NCBI GenBank assembly: GCA_026168455.1
Contig: CM047427.1
Span: 43,739,500-43,803,499, forward strand
Reading direction: 5' to 3'
From: Theocolax elegans
Taxonomy: Eukaryota > Arthropoda > Insecta > Hymenoptera > Cerocephalidae
DNA: 64,000 nt
Position 1 is the stretch's first letter; the number at the start of each line of letters is the position of its first letter. The position numbers and the translations under genes are program-made. Below, piece by piece: positions 11,478-23,768 of the stretch. The notes beneath the pieces are model-generated. The model saw nothing but the letters and a program-made list of their open reading frames with translations, made no database searches and had not been told where the DNA came from.

Positions 11478-12362
11478 TTGTAATATTTATTAATGTGCAA
11501 TTTAAAGAATATAAAAATATAAAAACTTTTGTGGCAATTTCTCTTTAAATACTCTTTTCAGTTTGTCACTTTTTCTCACTTCATTTTTTAAAACGTTTGT
11601 ATACAATTAATAATTTCAATATTGCAAAAAACCGTTTGCATAACATTTATATTTCGTTTTCAATAAATTATTTACTTCAAAATTTGATAGATACAAATAA
11701 CATTTATAAAAAATAGAAGTTTCACACTTAAGTAAAAAAATAGTACCTTTTGTACAATAAAAATATTGACGTGAAGGAAAATCATAATATATTAATGATC
11801 GATAAGTCAGTTCGCGTGATTACCTTGAAGTATAAGTTATCATCTTAGTATTTCTATAACTATTCATATCTACTACATTTCAAAAACTTATTTACATCTT
11901 ATTTTCTTTCTTGAAATGTATTACTAATTATTATTATTATTAATTTAAATAGAATATTTATTATAACCACATGCATTTTTGTTACATGTTATGCTTCTTT
12001 TTATATACAAATATTTTGTAAATTTAATTTTTTATGAGAATAAAAAAACAAACAAAATGTAAAAAAAATGTTTGCATAAGTACAAAATATAACTTCTTTA
12101 TATTTCGTAAATGCATTTTGTAAGCTTTGTAATTGTATAAATAATTAGTAATTATATGATAAAGCTTATTATATTATGTAAATAATATTATTTATTTGCA
12201 TTCAAAATATTTTTATTAAAAATTAATTTTTCCTTTTAAACCTTTAAATGTATACAATAGCGTTATAAAAAAAATGCATATGTGTATTTAAAATATTAAA
12301 TATTTAAAAAAAAATTACGAGTGATGCAGTTTAGTATAAATTTTATACCTTTATTTGTTTAG
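11478..12362 (+). other. AT-rich remainder of the 5' intron of the Academ-like gene
   Basis: I place a donor (TTTTG followed by GTGAGT) at 10646/10647 and an acceptor (TTTGTTTAG) ending at 12362, eight bases before the start codon. This stretch is the intron downstream of the palindromic insertion. No other feature is seen. Confidence 0.5.
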
Positions 12363-12370
12363 ATTTCAAC

Positions 12371-13989
12371 ATGAATTCCGAGCAAAGCAGTAGGGAAAAT
12401 ACACCTTCCATATGTTTGTTGTGCGATAAGCAGTTGTCAATTGAAGACGCTTATGTAGTTGGAAAGCAAGCTCTACAAACTGTTATTAACGCAAGTAAGA
12501 AAAGGAAAGATAAAAAATATCTGCAGATGAAATCGATGAGTTGTCTTAAAGTTCACAAAAATTGTTACGCAAATTATACGAAACAGAAAAGAATTGAAGC
12601 CGCTAGAAATCGTGCAAGTAACAGCGAAAGCTCAACATCAGTGGAGTGTAATGAAGCTGTTACATTCGATTTTAAGGATTTGTGTTTTTTCTGTGGCGAT
12701 AGAGCTGGTACGGCTACAATTCGACGCGTGCAGTGTGATACGACAATAGAAAATATTTTAGATGATTTAGAATCACGGCCAAATAATGATTTTAATAGTA
12801 TTTTAAAGGAGCGATTAAGCAATAGTACAGATTTTTCTAATAAAAATGCTTGGTACCATACTCGCTGTATGACACGTTTTTATATGAACCGGCCAACTAA
12901 TGTTAAGGGTCGACCAATAACTGAGCACGTCACTGCTGCAACTCAGCACGTTATAAATTATATTTTAAGTAACAGCGAAGACAGTCAATTATCTTTAAAA
13001 GAAATTTTAAAAAGTTATGACGGAGATGTACCTTACATAAATACTTTAAAAATTAATTTAAAACAACATTTTCAAGACGATATAACTATTTATGCTGTTC
13101 AAAATGATTTAATTATCTGTTTCCGTGACGCGCAAAGTAATATTCTAAAAGACGATTAGTATAAAAAAAAGGAATCTGACAGCGAACGAGAACGATTACG
13201 TATAGTTAAATTAGCTTCTAATATTATTCTACAGGATATAAGGGCACGTTATTACGAAACAGATAGTTATAAAGCTCCAAGTAATTTTTTAGATGGCATT
13301 ATGAATGATGTTCCCGAAAGCTTAAAATTAATGTCAGACATTTTAATTAAAACAAATAAATCTATTAACACAAATGACACAGATACATTTAAATGGTGTA
13401 ATAGGGTCGCTATGATGTCACATATTTTAATTTCATGTGTTAGACCTAGATCATTTACGTCGTCTCTTTTACTTGGCCTTTCTTCGATGATACATCGAAA
13501 GCATGCGTCGAAAGAACTTATCGACTGTCTCTCACATTTAGGTTTGTGCTGTTCATATAATGAAACTATAAAATTTGAATCAGCAATATCCATTCAACAT
13601 TGCTACAGAGTTTATTGCCAGATTCAAGAATGGCTCGGAAATCCAATTGATCCAACTGATTGGGGATGGAAAAAAATGATGCCGTTTTGCAGCCAATTTG
13701 TAGTTCCGAAGATATGATTCCGGCAAAAATACTACACATGATTTTCTGCAGGTGTGAAAGTGGTTGCAAAAGCAACATTTGTGGATGTAGAAAACACGGT
13801 CTTCGCTGCTCCAGTATTTGTTTAAGCTGTCGTGGTAATAGTTGCGAGAATCCGAAAGTTATAGTTAATGACGATATTTCAGATGATCTGGGCACTATAG
13901 ACGATGCGTGTGAACAAGATTTAAGCCAGACATTCGAGACAGATAACGACGATATACAACCTGTGTATAAAAAAATTAGAATTGAGTAA
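12371..13989 (+). pseudogene. Academ-like transposase, internally deleted
   Basis: Frame 12371-13717 carries one in-frame TAG at 13157, then a -1 frameshift in an A run near 13672 moves the end into the frame closing at 13989. Domain order: N-terminal zinc-binding pairs (CLLCDK, then KNCY; CFFCGD, then WYHTRCMTRFY), a conserved middle with RPRSFTSSLLLGL and GLCCSYNETIKFE, then directly the C-terminal block QEWLGNPIDPTDWGW and a CXC-like Cys cluster (FCRCESGCKSNICGCRKHGL). In the large arthropod/cnidarian proteins I recall with these ends, several hundred residues including an XPG-like nuclease core (SGCDTTS-type motif) separate the middle from the WLGN block. Here that core is missing at about 13575-13600. 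The start is the first ATG after a good splice acceptor. Function is inferred from family memory. Confidence 0.72.
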
Positions 13990-14163
13990 GAAGTTTATTT
14001 GTAAAATCAATGTAAATAAAATCAATGTAAATAAAATAATTCAGTATATAAAATTTTTTTTATTTATCATTTGCCTCTCACCTTCATATTTTTTCTACAA
14101 TTTGCAGTAATTTTATTTCTTTGTTTTTTCCAGTAGTTTAAAATTCAATTGAAATAAACTTTA

Positions 14164-15400
14164 ATTATCTTTAACATTAACAGAAATATAATTTAAATTA
14201 AAATTTTAGTACATTTTTATGTGTATCTTGTAAAAGTTCAAATGAAATTGGTCATAAAAAAATACGCTTATAGATAACGTGTTATAAAAAATGAAAGAAA
14301 CGAAATACGGGGATATGAATTGAATCAATGTTAATATTTTGTAAAGCTACCCCAAATAAATTTTCGAATCACTTAAATCGGCCAATTAGAACCGGAGTTA
14401 CGTTCATTTTTCGGCGCGTCGGCCGTTTGAAGGAGTCGGTGCGCTAGAACGCGAAGGTAGTCTGGTCTCCGCGGCGTTCCCCCCACCACCGCTCTCTCAT
14501 GCCGAGGCGCACTAAAGCGGTTGCGCGAGCTTCATGTACAATAAAAATACGTAGCATATCGTTAAATAACCTTCATCGAATAAACGTTTAAGTCTTAAGC
14601 TATACAATGGCGTCAAATTTGTCTCTTAATATTTATAACTAAAGGCGCAGTGAATTTTTGAAAAAAAAAAATTATCTTCGTTAAATTTGTATAAAAATAG
14701 CAGTTAATCGAACATGTAAAAGGAATTTTCATGTCATGAAAATTGACGGGGAAAATTCCAATGTTTAGCAAAAAAAAAAAAAGCACTTTTTTGTAATCGA
14801 TTTTTTAATACTTTATTATTGCAAAATTGATTTTTAATGAAATGTACGTGAAAATATAACTCTTGTATTTTAAAAACCGCTTTTCTAATTTGTTCTAAGT
14901 TGACTAAACAAAATTTATGGCCCATCAAAGAGACGTACTTTTTTAATTAACAATTAATTTTTTCATTAACTTTTAGAGATACAGAGCTCAACTTTCGCAC
15001 AGATATTATGCAAACTCAAACCAACATTTTCCAACAATTTTACAGATAGAGAGTAATTTATCGCAAAATTATTGGCTAAATTAAAAAAGGCCATTTTTAG
15101 TGGTTTTTATTTTTTTTCTCATTAATTAATTGACGATTTTTCGTAATTAACATGTAGTCTTGTAAGTATTTTCGAGCTTAATAACATCATTTTTTTTTAT
15201 TTACTTATGACTCACCGTTTCAGTTTTATTAGCAAAAAACTGGTTTTCTGCAACTTTGGACGTTGTTTAAACAATGAAATAAGATAGGAACTAGTGACAA
15301 AAAAAGGAGGGCTTCATACTGTGCCTATGGACTATCGAATCCGACCATCAAATTGCTGTTCACATTTAACTTTTGAAATTTTGCTAATTTGACTGGACTA
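14164..15400 (-). repeat. Right terminal inverted repeat of the Academ-like element
   Basis: Inverted counterpart of 8904-10181, close to identical over most of its length. It ends in GCTAATTTGACTGGACTA at 15400, directly before the GTA duplication. It contains a homopolymer A tract near 14771 that corresponds to a T tract near 9535 in the other arm. Confidence 0.9.
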
Positions 15401-15403
15401 GTA

Positions 15404-18006
15404 ATGCGCGTCAGCATTTCGTTGAGGTCACGTACCTCGGTATGAGTTTCGAATTTTGATTCTGTATTCATTAATCGTCTGATGCTTGCGCCTTGTGTTT
15501 CGCACTCGCCGACGTCGTTGTTCTCCTTTGTGTTTGTAGTCGTCCAATATCGAGCTATTTCGCATTCGTGCAATTTTAATATTGGGACTGGTATCTGTAT
15601 TGTTTTATTCGTTGTGTTGATGCATTCAGCGTATACTTTTCCATCGTAATTTTCGGCTACAAAGTTTGCGAATAGTATTCCTTCCTTTACATGGGTTAAG
15701 GGTACCCATCCAATTTTTGTTTTTGTGTTTAAAACTTGTGCACCTATTACTTTTCTCATACGTGGGAGAATTTCAATTGTCTCATCTACTTCAAAGGGGA
15801 TTGTTAGACCGTTTAACTTTAAATTATGTGCGACGGCGTCGATAGCGCCGGAAAATTCGTTCATTAGGTCCCATCCGAGCAGTCCGTTCGTGCTTATTGG
15901 AAAATCGTCCGATACTACCTGTACTGTACATGAAATACCGCATAAGTCCAGTTTTGCTTTGCCTAGAGTGTAGGTTGAGCCTTGTGTGATCCCTCTCACT
16001 TCGATGATTTGACCCTTGTGTATGGGTGTTTCTGTTTTCAGTGCTTCTTTTTTGATAACGGATATGTCTGCTCCTGTATCCGCGAAAAATCTTGCCTTTC
16101 CTTCCGTTAACTCTTCTCCTTTTAAGACTACAATGGGTGGTTGACGTCCGTTTTTTAAAAATCGTACGTATGCTACTTTATTCGACGACGTAGGCATATT
16201 TGTAATCATGTTTACGCGCTCGACACTTGAGGGTGGTGTCGAGCGTTTTGCCAGTTTAAATTCAGGTTCGATGCATTGCTCCTATATGTTCGTTCTTCTA
16301 CTTGCCTGGCTGGGTACCGATTCGAGTACCTTGATCCTGGGTACGCGCGAGCGTTATTTGTATTTTTCGGAAAACGTTGAGTAGGTGTCCTGTCGCGCGG
16401 GTAGCACCGATTATTGCTACTATAATCGTTGTTTCTTCTTTCTCGGCGGTCGTACTGATTGTGGTGACACTCATTATTGTATTCGTAATTATCCTGACAC
16501 GGGCGTTGAAGTGAACGTCTATGATATAGCTCTGGTCCCTCTTCAAATCTGCTTCTAGCGGGATAATTATTGGGTTTCTGACGATTGTCAAATTTCTTTT
16601 TTTCTAGGTTGGATACTGTAATTCTGTTTGTTTGAATGTCTCTTCTTAACGTATTGCAGTCCGCAAGGAGGTGGCCTGGGCGGTTGCAGTAGTCGCATTT
16701 CTTTGTTTCAAATTTCTTCCGGCTTTCCTCTTCTTCATGAGTGCTCCCGCCACAGTAGTTGCACTTCTTATTTTGGAGTGTGTTTGCAATAATTTTCAGT
16801 ATAGTTGCTGATTCTGTTGATTTCTGTACAACGGTTTCTTCCTTGTAACCATTGATGGGCGAAGGTCGATCTTCACGTAAGTTTGTACGCCGAGCTGCCT
16901 GGATGCTGTTGAAATCAGTCGCGATTCTAATTGCCTCACTAAGTGATTTTGGTCGTTCGTTGCGTACTTGGTAGTCGAGTGGGTGTATTAAATCGAACAT
17001 GAACAGCTGTAATGCTTAGTAATCGGCAACTCTTCTATGACTTATACGATCGTATGGCTCTAAATTTGGTGCCGATTCGTATATAGTTAACAATCGATTA
17101 TGGAGTTTCTGCATTCTTAAGCCGAAGTCTACGGCACTTTCTCCCGAGCGTTGATTCACCAACTTAATCTACGTTACTTGGTCCGCGGCGCCCACATTTG
17201 TGATTCCACTGACTCGTAACTCGTTAACCGACACGTGTAACCTTCCCCGGCTCTGCCAGTTAACTTGCTGGAGTAAGAGTAAGATCTAACTTTCATATTC
17301 TGAAACAAGTAAGGCTAATGCACGTCTTACCGAACAACAAATAAACGTGTTGACTAGGGTGGTTTGGTGGAATTACGCGGTTTACTAACGAACTTTCGCG
17401 CGTTAGCGTCTTAATTAATGGGGTCGAGTCTACAATTCTATTTGACTCGTGAACGATAGTTTCTAGTGAGAGCGTAGGAGCTTTTTTAATTTCCTGGACT
17501 AGCTGCTTTTGGATTTCTATTATTTATTTTAGGGATTGTTCTAACGATGTGTAATTTACTAGAGGGGAATGGACGTCCGGTATTTTCCCATGCGTTTTCT
17601 ATGGTGGATGCGCTGTGATTGGGTTGAGGCTTAGTCCTATCGATTTCAGTTTGTAAAATCACAACATTTACTCGTTCTGGCGGGTTTAGAGAAAACCTGT
17701 GGCTTCGGCGTTTTGATATTCCTCGGACGGATCACGCTTTACGTTCGACTCTCATTGACTAAAAGTCGCGATCACGTTTAAAAGTGACGCTTCTTGATCG
17801 GTAGGAGTGGTATTGTGTCGACTTTTTGCGTATTTATCAACCAGAAATAAGGCCCTATCGTCTCCATGAAGAGTCTCAAATAATTTAGTTAATTTTTTGT
17901 ATTTACTAGGGTTCTTTATCCCAATACTGTCGCCGTTATCTTGATCTGATCTGACACGGGATAACGAGTTCCGAGATGCCTTAGGTATCGCGCCCGTTTC
18001 TACTAA
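15404..18006 (-). pseudogene. Ty3/Gypsy gag and protease relic
   Basis: Upstream half of the Gypsy element split by the Academ-like insertion. Minus-strand protease: residues FFADTGADISVIKK give the retropepsin DTG active site (around 16075-16090), followed by the flap and helical region to 15404. The gag part (16212-17000) has a nucleocapsid zinc knuckle CDYCNRPGHLLADC and a second, incomplete CNYCGGSTH motif, then a basic Arg/Asn-rich tail. Further upstream (17000-18006) gag is broken by stops. A frame at 17752-18006 still reads a gag-like segment (YKKLTKLFETLHGDDR). The foldback MITE at 18007-18683 interrupts it. A possible leader continues beyond the MITE to about 18760. Gag and protease frames look less damaged than pol. 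Confidence 0.85.
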
Positions 18007-18683
18007 CAAGGAGAGGTCACTCCCTCTGGAAAACGGATCTTTACCAAAATCTAGGATATAATTTCTACTATAAAATCATGCAGAAAGCCGGAGTTTTAGT
18101 GTCCAATGGCCATTTTTACGATAGATATAAGAAAATAATAAAAAATCTCGCTAAAAAAACCGTTGAGTTTGAATACTTATAACTCAGAAACAATTAAAGA
18201 TGTACGTATAAACTAAATTTTAAAAGAAAGCTGAGATCGAGTAGATACGTTTTGAAAAAAAGGAAGCTCAAATATTTTAATATGGTCAAAAGTTATGGGA
18301 GAAATAAAAATTAGACAAAATTTTATCGAAAATTTAAAGTTACAATTTAATGATTTTTTTAGCCCAAAATTTTGTCTAATTCTTATTTCTTCCATAACTT
18401 TTAGCCATATTAAAATATTTAAGCTTCCTTTTTTTAAAAACGTATCTACTCGATCTCAGCTTTCTTTTAAAATTTAGTTTATACGTACATCTTTAATTGT
18501 TTCTGAGTTATAAGCATTCAAACTCAACGGTTTTTTCGGCGAGATTTTTTATTATTTTCTTATATCTATTGTAAAAATGGCCATTGGACACTAAAACTCC
18601 GGCTTTCTGCATGATTTTATAGTATAAATTATATCCTAGAGTTTGGTAAGGATCCGTTTTCCAGAGGGTGTGACCTCTCCTTG
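18007..18683. mobile_element. Foldback MITE (subfamily A), complete, 677 bp
   Basis: Nearly perfect inverted repeat with centre near 18347. The ends read CAAGGAGAGGTCAC and its inverse, flanked by TAA on both sides (18004-18006 and 18684-18686). A TAA (TWA) duplication is typical of PIF/Harbinger-type elements, so I infer that superfamily supplied transposition. It codes for nothing. Small symmetric ORFs read through each arm only because of the palindrome. Related copies: 45009-45596 (same subfamily), 45856-46150 and 7541-7793 (subfamily B). Confidence 0.9.
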
Positions 18684-18686
18684 TAA

Positions 18687-19199
18687 GTCTTTCTCACTGT
18701 GAGAGCGCACAAAAATTCCGGAGAACGAAATTATGTATTTATTGTTATAGTGATTTAAATTTCAAGTAAATAGTGGCAATGGAAATGTATTCATAATATA
18801 TTGCAAATTTTAAGACTTACAGTATGGCGATTAGAAGACAGGTCGTATGCATGACGGTAGTTGTGGTGCTGTTCTTTATGAAAATGGATAGCGTGGCGTT
18901 GGCGATGTGTGGGTTGACGTGGCGATCGATCCTTTGTGTTGATGAATACGCTTGGTCGACTTGGAACTTTCTCGATGAACCTTTCCCTCGGTGAAGCAGT
19001 TGCTCAAGTTGGGGCAGATGCCCTTTCTCCTTCCGAAATAAGGTGTATGTGACTTTCGAGTTGTAGTGTCGTAACTCGAGAATGTGTGCAGTTAAAAAAT
19101 TTTCTTCTTTTCTCTCTCCTTTTTTTGGAATGCTATCGTTTTATAATATTGTAGACTGAGATTTCGTGTTTACCTTTCCGCGGTCTAATACAGTCTTTA
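18687..19199. other. Possible Gypsy leader/LTR sequence, no gene
   Basis: A moderately GC-rich stretch follows the MITE, with landmarks such as GGTCGACTTGGAACTTTC and a T-rich tract near 19100. Its place upstream of the minus-strand gag suggests Gypsy leader or LTR. I could not find a matching second LTR copy. Confidence 0.3.
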
Positions 19200-19842
19200 C
19201 TTTCCTGGGCTTGGGACTGTGTCAATTTAAGAAGATTCTGTACGGATTGGCAGATGCTGATATGATCTTCTAATGCATGAATGATCAGGTTATTGGTCTT
19301 GATCTCGAGTCACATGCCTTTTCCTATCTCGAAGACATCATTGTTGTCACCGAGACTTTCAACGAGCATAATAAGTAGCTTGAAACGGTGCCGACACGAC
19401 TGACTGTGAAACCAAGTCGTCAGATCTGTCAAGATGAGGTACGCTATCTTGGTGTACTTGCCAACAGGGTTGAAATCCAACCTAATCCAGCCTATACGGA
19501 GCCTATAAAGATTTATACGGCTTACAAGAACCCCAAGTAGTAATTCTTTCTTGGCATCGCCTCATGTTACTGGCGCTGTATGCCTGACTATGCCAGGATC
19601 GCTGAACTACTTACCAATCCCATGAAGAAGAACCAAGCGTACGGGTGGATCGGTGAACTGGAGCACGCTTTTCAACAATTAATGGCCTTGATCATGACTA
19701 CTCCCACAGAAGGGCTACATAGACTACACACGGAAGTTAGCGATACAGGCATAGGAGCTATACTTGTTCAAAGGATAGACGGGGAGGGGAAGTTATTATA
19801 TTGTGACAATGCAAATAATGCATGTCATAAAGAGCGACAATA
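19200..19842 (+). pseudogene. Ty3/Gypsy pol relic (end of RT, RNase H)
   Basis: Plus-strand frames, with stops and frame changes, show a decayed RT palm (FSYLEDIIVVTETFNEH, the YxDD box now YLED), RYLGVLANRVEIQPNPA, CYWRCMPDYARIAELL and an RNase H start with SDTGIGAILVQ. The closest relative within the window is the pol relic at 49870-50640 (FSYLDDIIIATETFDEH), so these two come from one Gypsy family. Not the same family as the minus-strand Gypsy at 7794-18006. Confidence 0.8.
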
Positions 19843-19849
19843 AACTACA

Positions 19850-20950
19850 CCCTTCTTCCCTGTACGAGCACATACACACATACAAGCCTAACCAAACCTA
19901 TCCTTGCCCAATTACCCTAAGAGCCTATAAATAATAAACAATAATATCCTCCCAGTAACCGATCTCCTTAACGTATGATATTAAACCACCGAGTCCACAA
20001 ACAAAGATGCACAGGGGAGCAGCCGAGCAGGACACAGTAGGAGTTCACTGAAGCACAGATTACTCTTGAAATAATCTACATATGAGCCTGACGAAGAGCC
20101 AATGAAGCAACATGCTGAGGTGTTGGATGGCAGCGAGCTCCAAAATCGTCGGTTTAGTAACAGCGTACCCAGCAAAGCCAAGGAAGACCGAGCCAGAAGA
20201 AGGAGCCAATGTAGCCAGGAAGTCCGTCAGCCCAGCAGCAATCCAAGAAACTTGGAAGCACCAGCTATTGTAGCAATGTTTATTATAAGGGAGCAGACAG
20301 GAGCATACACTTACTTAAACAAGTGTGTATAGGAGAGGACTTCATTATAAGTACTCACACACACAATATTAATAATAATACACAGTAAGCCGTCTTCCAA
20401 GTTGGTATTTACCTGAATTATCGCCGTGTGTCCATCCAAGCAGCTCTAGCCCGCCGTTGCACCTGTTACACCGTGCGCATCAAGAAGAGCGAGAGAGAAG
20501 GTGATATCGACCGCGGCAACACCCAAGAGCCCGCGTCGACGTGCCGCGTACACACGCCGACCACCCCGAGGAGGGAGAGCTCTTCCGATCGCCGTAAGGT
20601 CACGACGCCCGATTTTCGAGAGAGATGCGCCGATTCGAACGAGATTATAGCGAGCGTGCTAAATTGTGTGCTGAGCAAGAGTGAGCGCGAACAGCGAAGC
20701 AACAACAGGTTGGTGCATCATTCTCGTGCCTCCTTTATTTTATTGTAATTCAATCCCGTGCTTCCCTATTGTGTATGTGCGGGTTATTGCGTTCCCCCCT
20801 TCCTCCTCCCTTTTTCGAGCCGCTACCGACATCGCGATCGTGTATCGCAACCGCGCCGTCGGTCAACGTTAAACATCACCTGCACCCTAATCCCCAGTGC
20901 AGCGTGACAATATATTGTTTCATTTCTTTTATTATTAATCTTGTTCCATA
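19850..20950. other. No gene recognised, GC-richer stretch
   Basis: Several overlapping medium ORFs on both strands have the low-complexity Arg/Ser/Pro composition of translated non-coding GC-rich sequence, with no domain. The stretch may be retroelement LTR/leader sequence following the pol relic. It stops abruptly where the truncated Helitron coding region begins at about 20951. Confidence 0.4.
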
Positions 20951-23130
20951 TCAAAGACCATAGGAAATATTTAAATTTCTTAAACAACTAATAATTGTAC
21001 CTTTTTTTAATATTAGTTTGTGAGGAGGTAATACATTTGGCGTTATCGAATTTAAAAATTCGGTAGGTATTGATTCAGCCAATTTATCATTGTTGTCATT
21101 TTGAATTCTATCATCACTGTAGTATACACACATTTCTTCGTTTATTTTTCCAACTATATTATTATTAATTTGATATATATCTGAATTTAAAGGAGATAAT
21201 ATCACTTTTTCTTTTAATGTTGAACCTGTGGCATCTGTGTTGTGACCGAAAATTTCTGTTATCAAGTCAGATGAACAAAGATCTTTTGGAATTTCTTTAA
21301 CATTATTTTCTAATTCGAATTTTGTGGCATTTTTATTTTCTTTTACTTCAAGTAACCATTTTTTAAATTTATGATCTGAATTTTGTAATCTTAGATTTTT
21401 ACATATTGAATGTTTTGAGAAATATGACCACAAATAACTACTTTTTACACAAGACTCTATTATTCTCGTACGGTTTCCGTGTCGTACTATAGGAAGAGTT
21501 TGTCTGAAATCACCTGATGTTACGACTAGTTTCCCTCCAAATGGCATAAAATTTTTACAAATATCTTGAAAAAATTTATCAATTGTTTCGAAAGCATATT
21601 TTGGTACCATTGATATTTCATCCCATATAATGATTTTTATATTTTTTAAAAATATGCCATGTTTAGAATTTGGATTAATATTACAATTTGTTTCTTCATT
21701 AATATGTAGTGGTAATTTAAATATACTATGAACAGTTCTACCGTTGATTAATAAATTAGCAGCGATACCAGTCCATGCCATTGTTATCATTGGTATTTTT
21801 ATTGACATTAGATATTCAATAATTACGTTATGTAAATAACTTTTACCACTACCACCAGGACCATCTATGAAATACAAAGATTTCCCTGAATTGTTAATAG
21901 TTGCATCGATAACTAATTTAAAAATATGTTTTTGATCAGTTGTTAACGAATCGATTAAATATGTTAAATTTACATTGTTAATACATTCTGACTTATCATT
22001 AATATATTCTTCAAATTTATTGTAGCTATTAATACTGTCTAAATTATAATCAGTTAAATGCATTCCATGTAATATTAAAATATCTTCAATGATTTTCAAT
22101 GCTTCCTTTTCTGCCTGAGTTGGTGGCAATTTAGGATTGAAGAAATTTATCTTGTGTTTAGTATATAATTTTAATGCGTCAAGAGAATTTTGGAATACTA
22201 GTATGTATGCAAACAATTCACACATAGATTGTGGAAACTTAAATACTGCTGCTTCAGTTAAGCATTTATCCCACTCATCGTCAGTACTAATTAAACCTTG
22301 TGTTATGCAAATATCTTCGAATTTTTCATAAACTACAGTATTTACTGTACGTACGTCTTTAAAAGATTTAGCACCTCGAACGTGTAGTAATAAAACTCGT
22401 AAAAAGTATGTTTCACGTTTACTTGGATTTACAAAATACATTCTACTGATGATAGGTTTTGTAATTTTTTTTCTTGGCTGCCATCTCTTGTTTCGTTTAT
22501 CAAAAACATATTGATGAGGAATTTCATGATATAAATATTCTCTTGCGTTTTCATCTTGTTCATTTAATTTGAACCAAGATGTTAATGTTGTATCAACATT
22601 TTTATCAAGTATTGCATTTTCATAACCTTCCTTATAATATACATTCTGTTCATATTCATTTTGAACAGCTAATCTGTAAATTTTATATGATTGTTTGTAA
22701 AATTTATACTCTAAAATACGATACATTGCTTCTGGTGCACATATATACCTTGTAGAAATATGTTGTGTTAATTCATCATAATTGTGTGTTTTATCCTCTT
22801 CGGTCATATTATTTTCTTCATTTGTATTAAATTTTGTTGTAAATTTGACAAAAGCAGTATCTGGTCCTTTGTGAATATATTTAAATAAATATTTGATAGC
22901 TTTTATTGTACTACAAATTTTTACATTTATATGGCATTCTAACAATAATAATATATATGGATTGTATGGTACAACAAAACTGTCGTCTGCAATTTTAGTT
23001 TTTGAATATGTTATTTGAGCGCCATTATTTCTACGTCGATATATAGGATAGCTATCTGCATTATATTGTGTCTTAGTTGCAAATGGTTTTGGAAAATTTT
23101 TGGTGCAATATGTTTTATTTTCATTCATAC

Positions 23131-23143
23131 AAATACAGTTTAT
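23131..23143 (+). repeat. Target-site duplication, left copy
   Basis: AAATACAGTTTAT, repeated exactly at 24041-24053. Deleting the intervening sequence and one copy restores the Helitron reading frame. Confidence 0.9.
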
Positions 23144-23386
23144 TAAAGAGTAATACGCTCGTGAATTTTATGTTATATTAAATTTTTATCGGTCTGTACG
23201 AGCCAGAATATATAAATATTCCTAATCATTAGTCCATGGTGTGCTACAAATTTGCAGCCTCTACACCAAGTTCGATGAGTATAGATATTTTAATTCTGGA
23301 GACTAAAAATTGATGTGGAAATAAAAATTATTATTAAGATAATTTTAAATATAAATATAGAGAAAGTGTATGATAAAATTGTAATA

Positions 23387-23450
23387 AATGTTTCGACCAC
23401 AATTGCCAGTTGGTCTCATCAGTAAGGACTGGCAATCTACCTTAGACATT
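23387..23450 (-). ncRNA. Hammerhead ribozyme, type III, inverted copy
   Basis: Exact inverse of the core described at 23769-23832: stem III AATGT/ACATT, cleavage triplet GTC, stem I TAAGG/CCTTA, CTGATGA, stem II GACCA/TGGTC, GAAA. The two ribozymes point away from the palindrome centre, so transcription across the element from either strand would give one sense motif and one antisense copy. Confidence 0.85.
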
Positions 23451-23768
23451 GAATATAGAATTTATATCGAAATAGACCAAGAACAATAATATTGAATGGG
23501 GTATATATATACATTTAGAAGACTTTATCACTTACATGTAATACTCTTACATGTATCTTACATTTGCGTATTACTCTTTAAAATCTTATTTAGGCGTGTG
23601 TGGTCATTTTTGCGCCTACCCAAGACAATATTGATTGTTTTCAACTTTATCCACTAGGGGTTTTTTCTTGGTTTTGAATACATGTAAGTGATAAAGTCTT
23701 CTACATGTATATATATACCCCATTCAATATTATTGTTCTTGGTCTATTTCGATATAAATTCTATATTC

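Larger units (their letters stand above)
8904..15400 (+). mobile_element. Academ-like DNA transposon with long terminal inverted repeats
   Basis: A 6.5-kb element sits inside the Gypsy pseudogene. Both ends begin TAGTCCAGTCAAATTAGC in inverted orientation, and the trinucleotide GTA flanks it (8901-8903 and 15401-15403). Removing the element plus one GTA leaves the Gypsy gag-pol frame open across the junction, which independently fixes both borders. The inverted repeats are about 1.28 and 1.24 kb. The interior carries a spliced plus-strand transposase-type gene and, in its intron, a palindromic PLE insertion. A 3-bp duplication agrees with what I know of Academ elements. The superfamily name rests on protein recognition from memory and is less certain than the borders. 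Confidence 0.82.

Noticed and set aside
18213..18477. Two near-identical 60-residue ORFs on opposite strands
   Set aside because: Both are read from the two arms of the foldback MITE. The symmetry comes from the palindrome.
20428..20963. Overlapping Arg/Ser-rich ORFs as a host gene
   Set aside because: GC-rich region open on both strands, no domain, next to retroelement relics.
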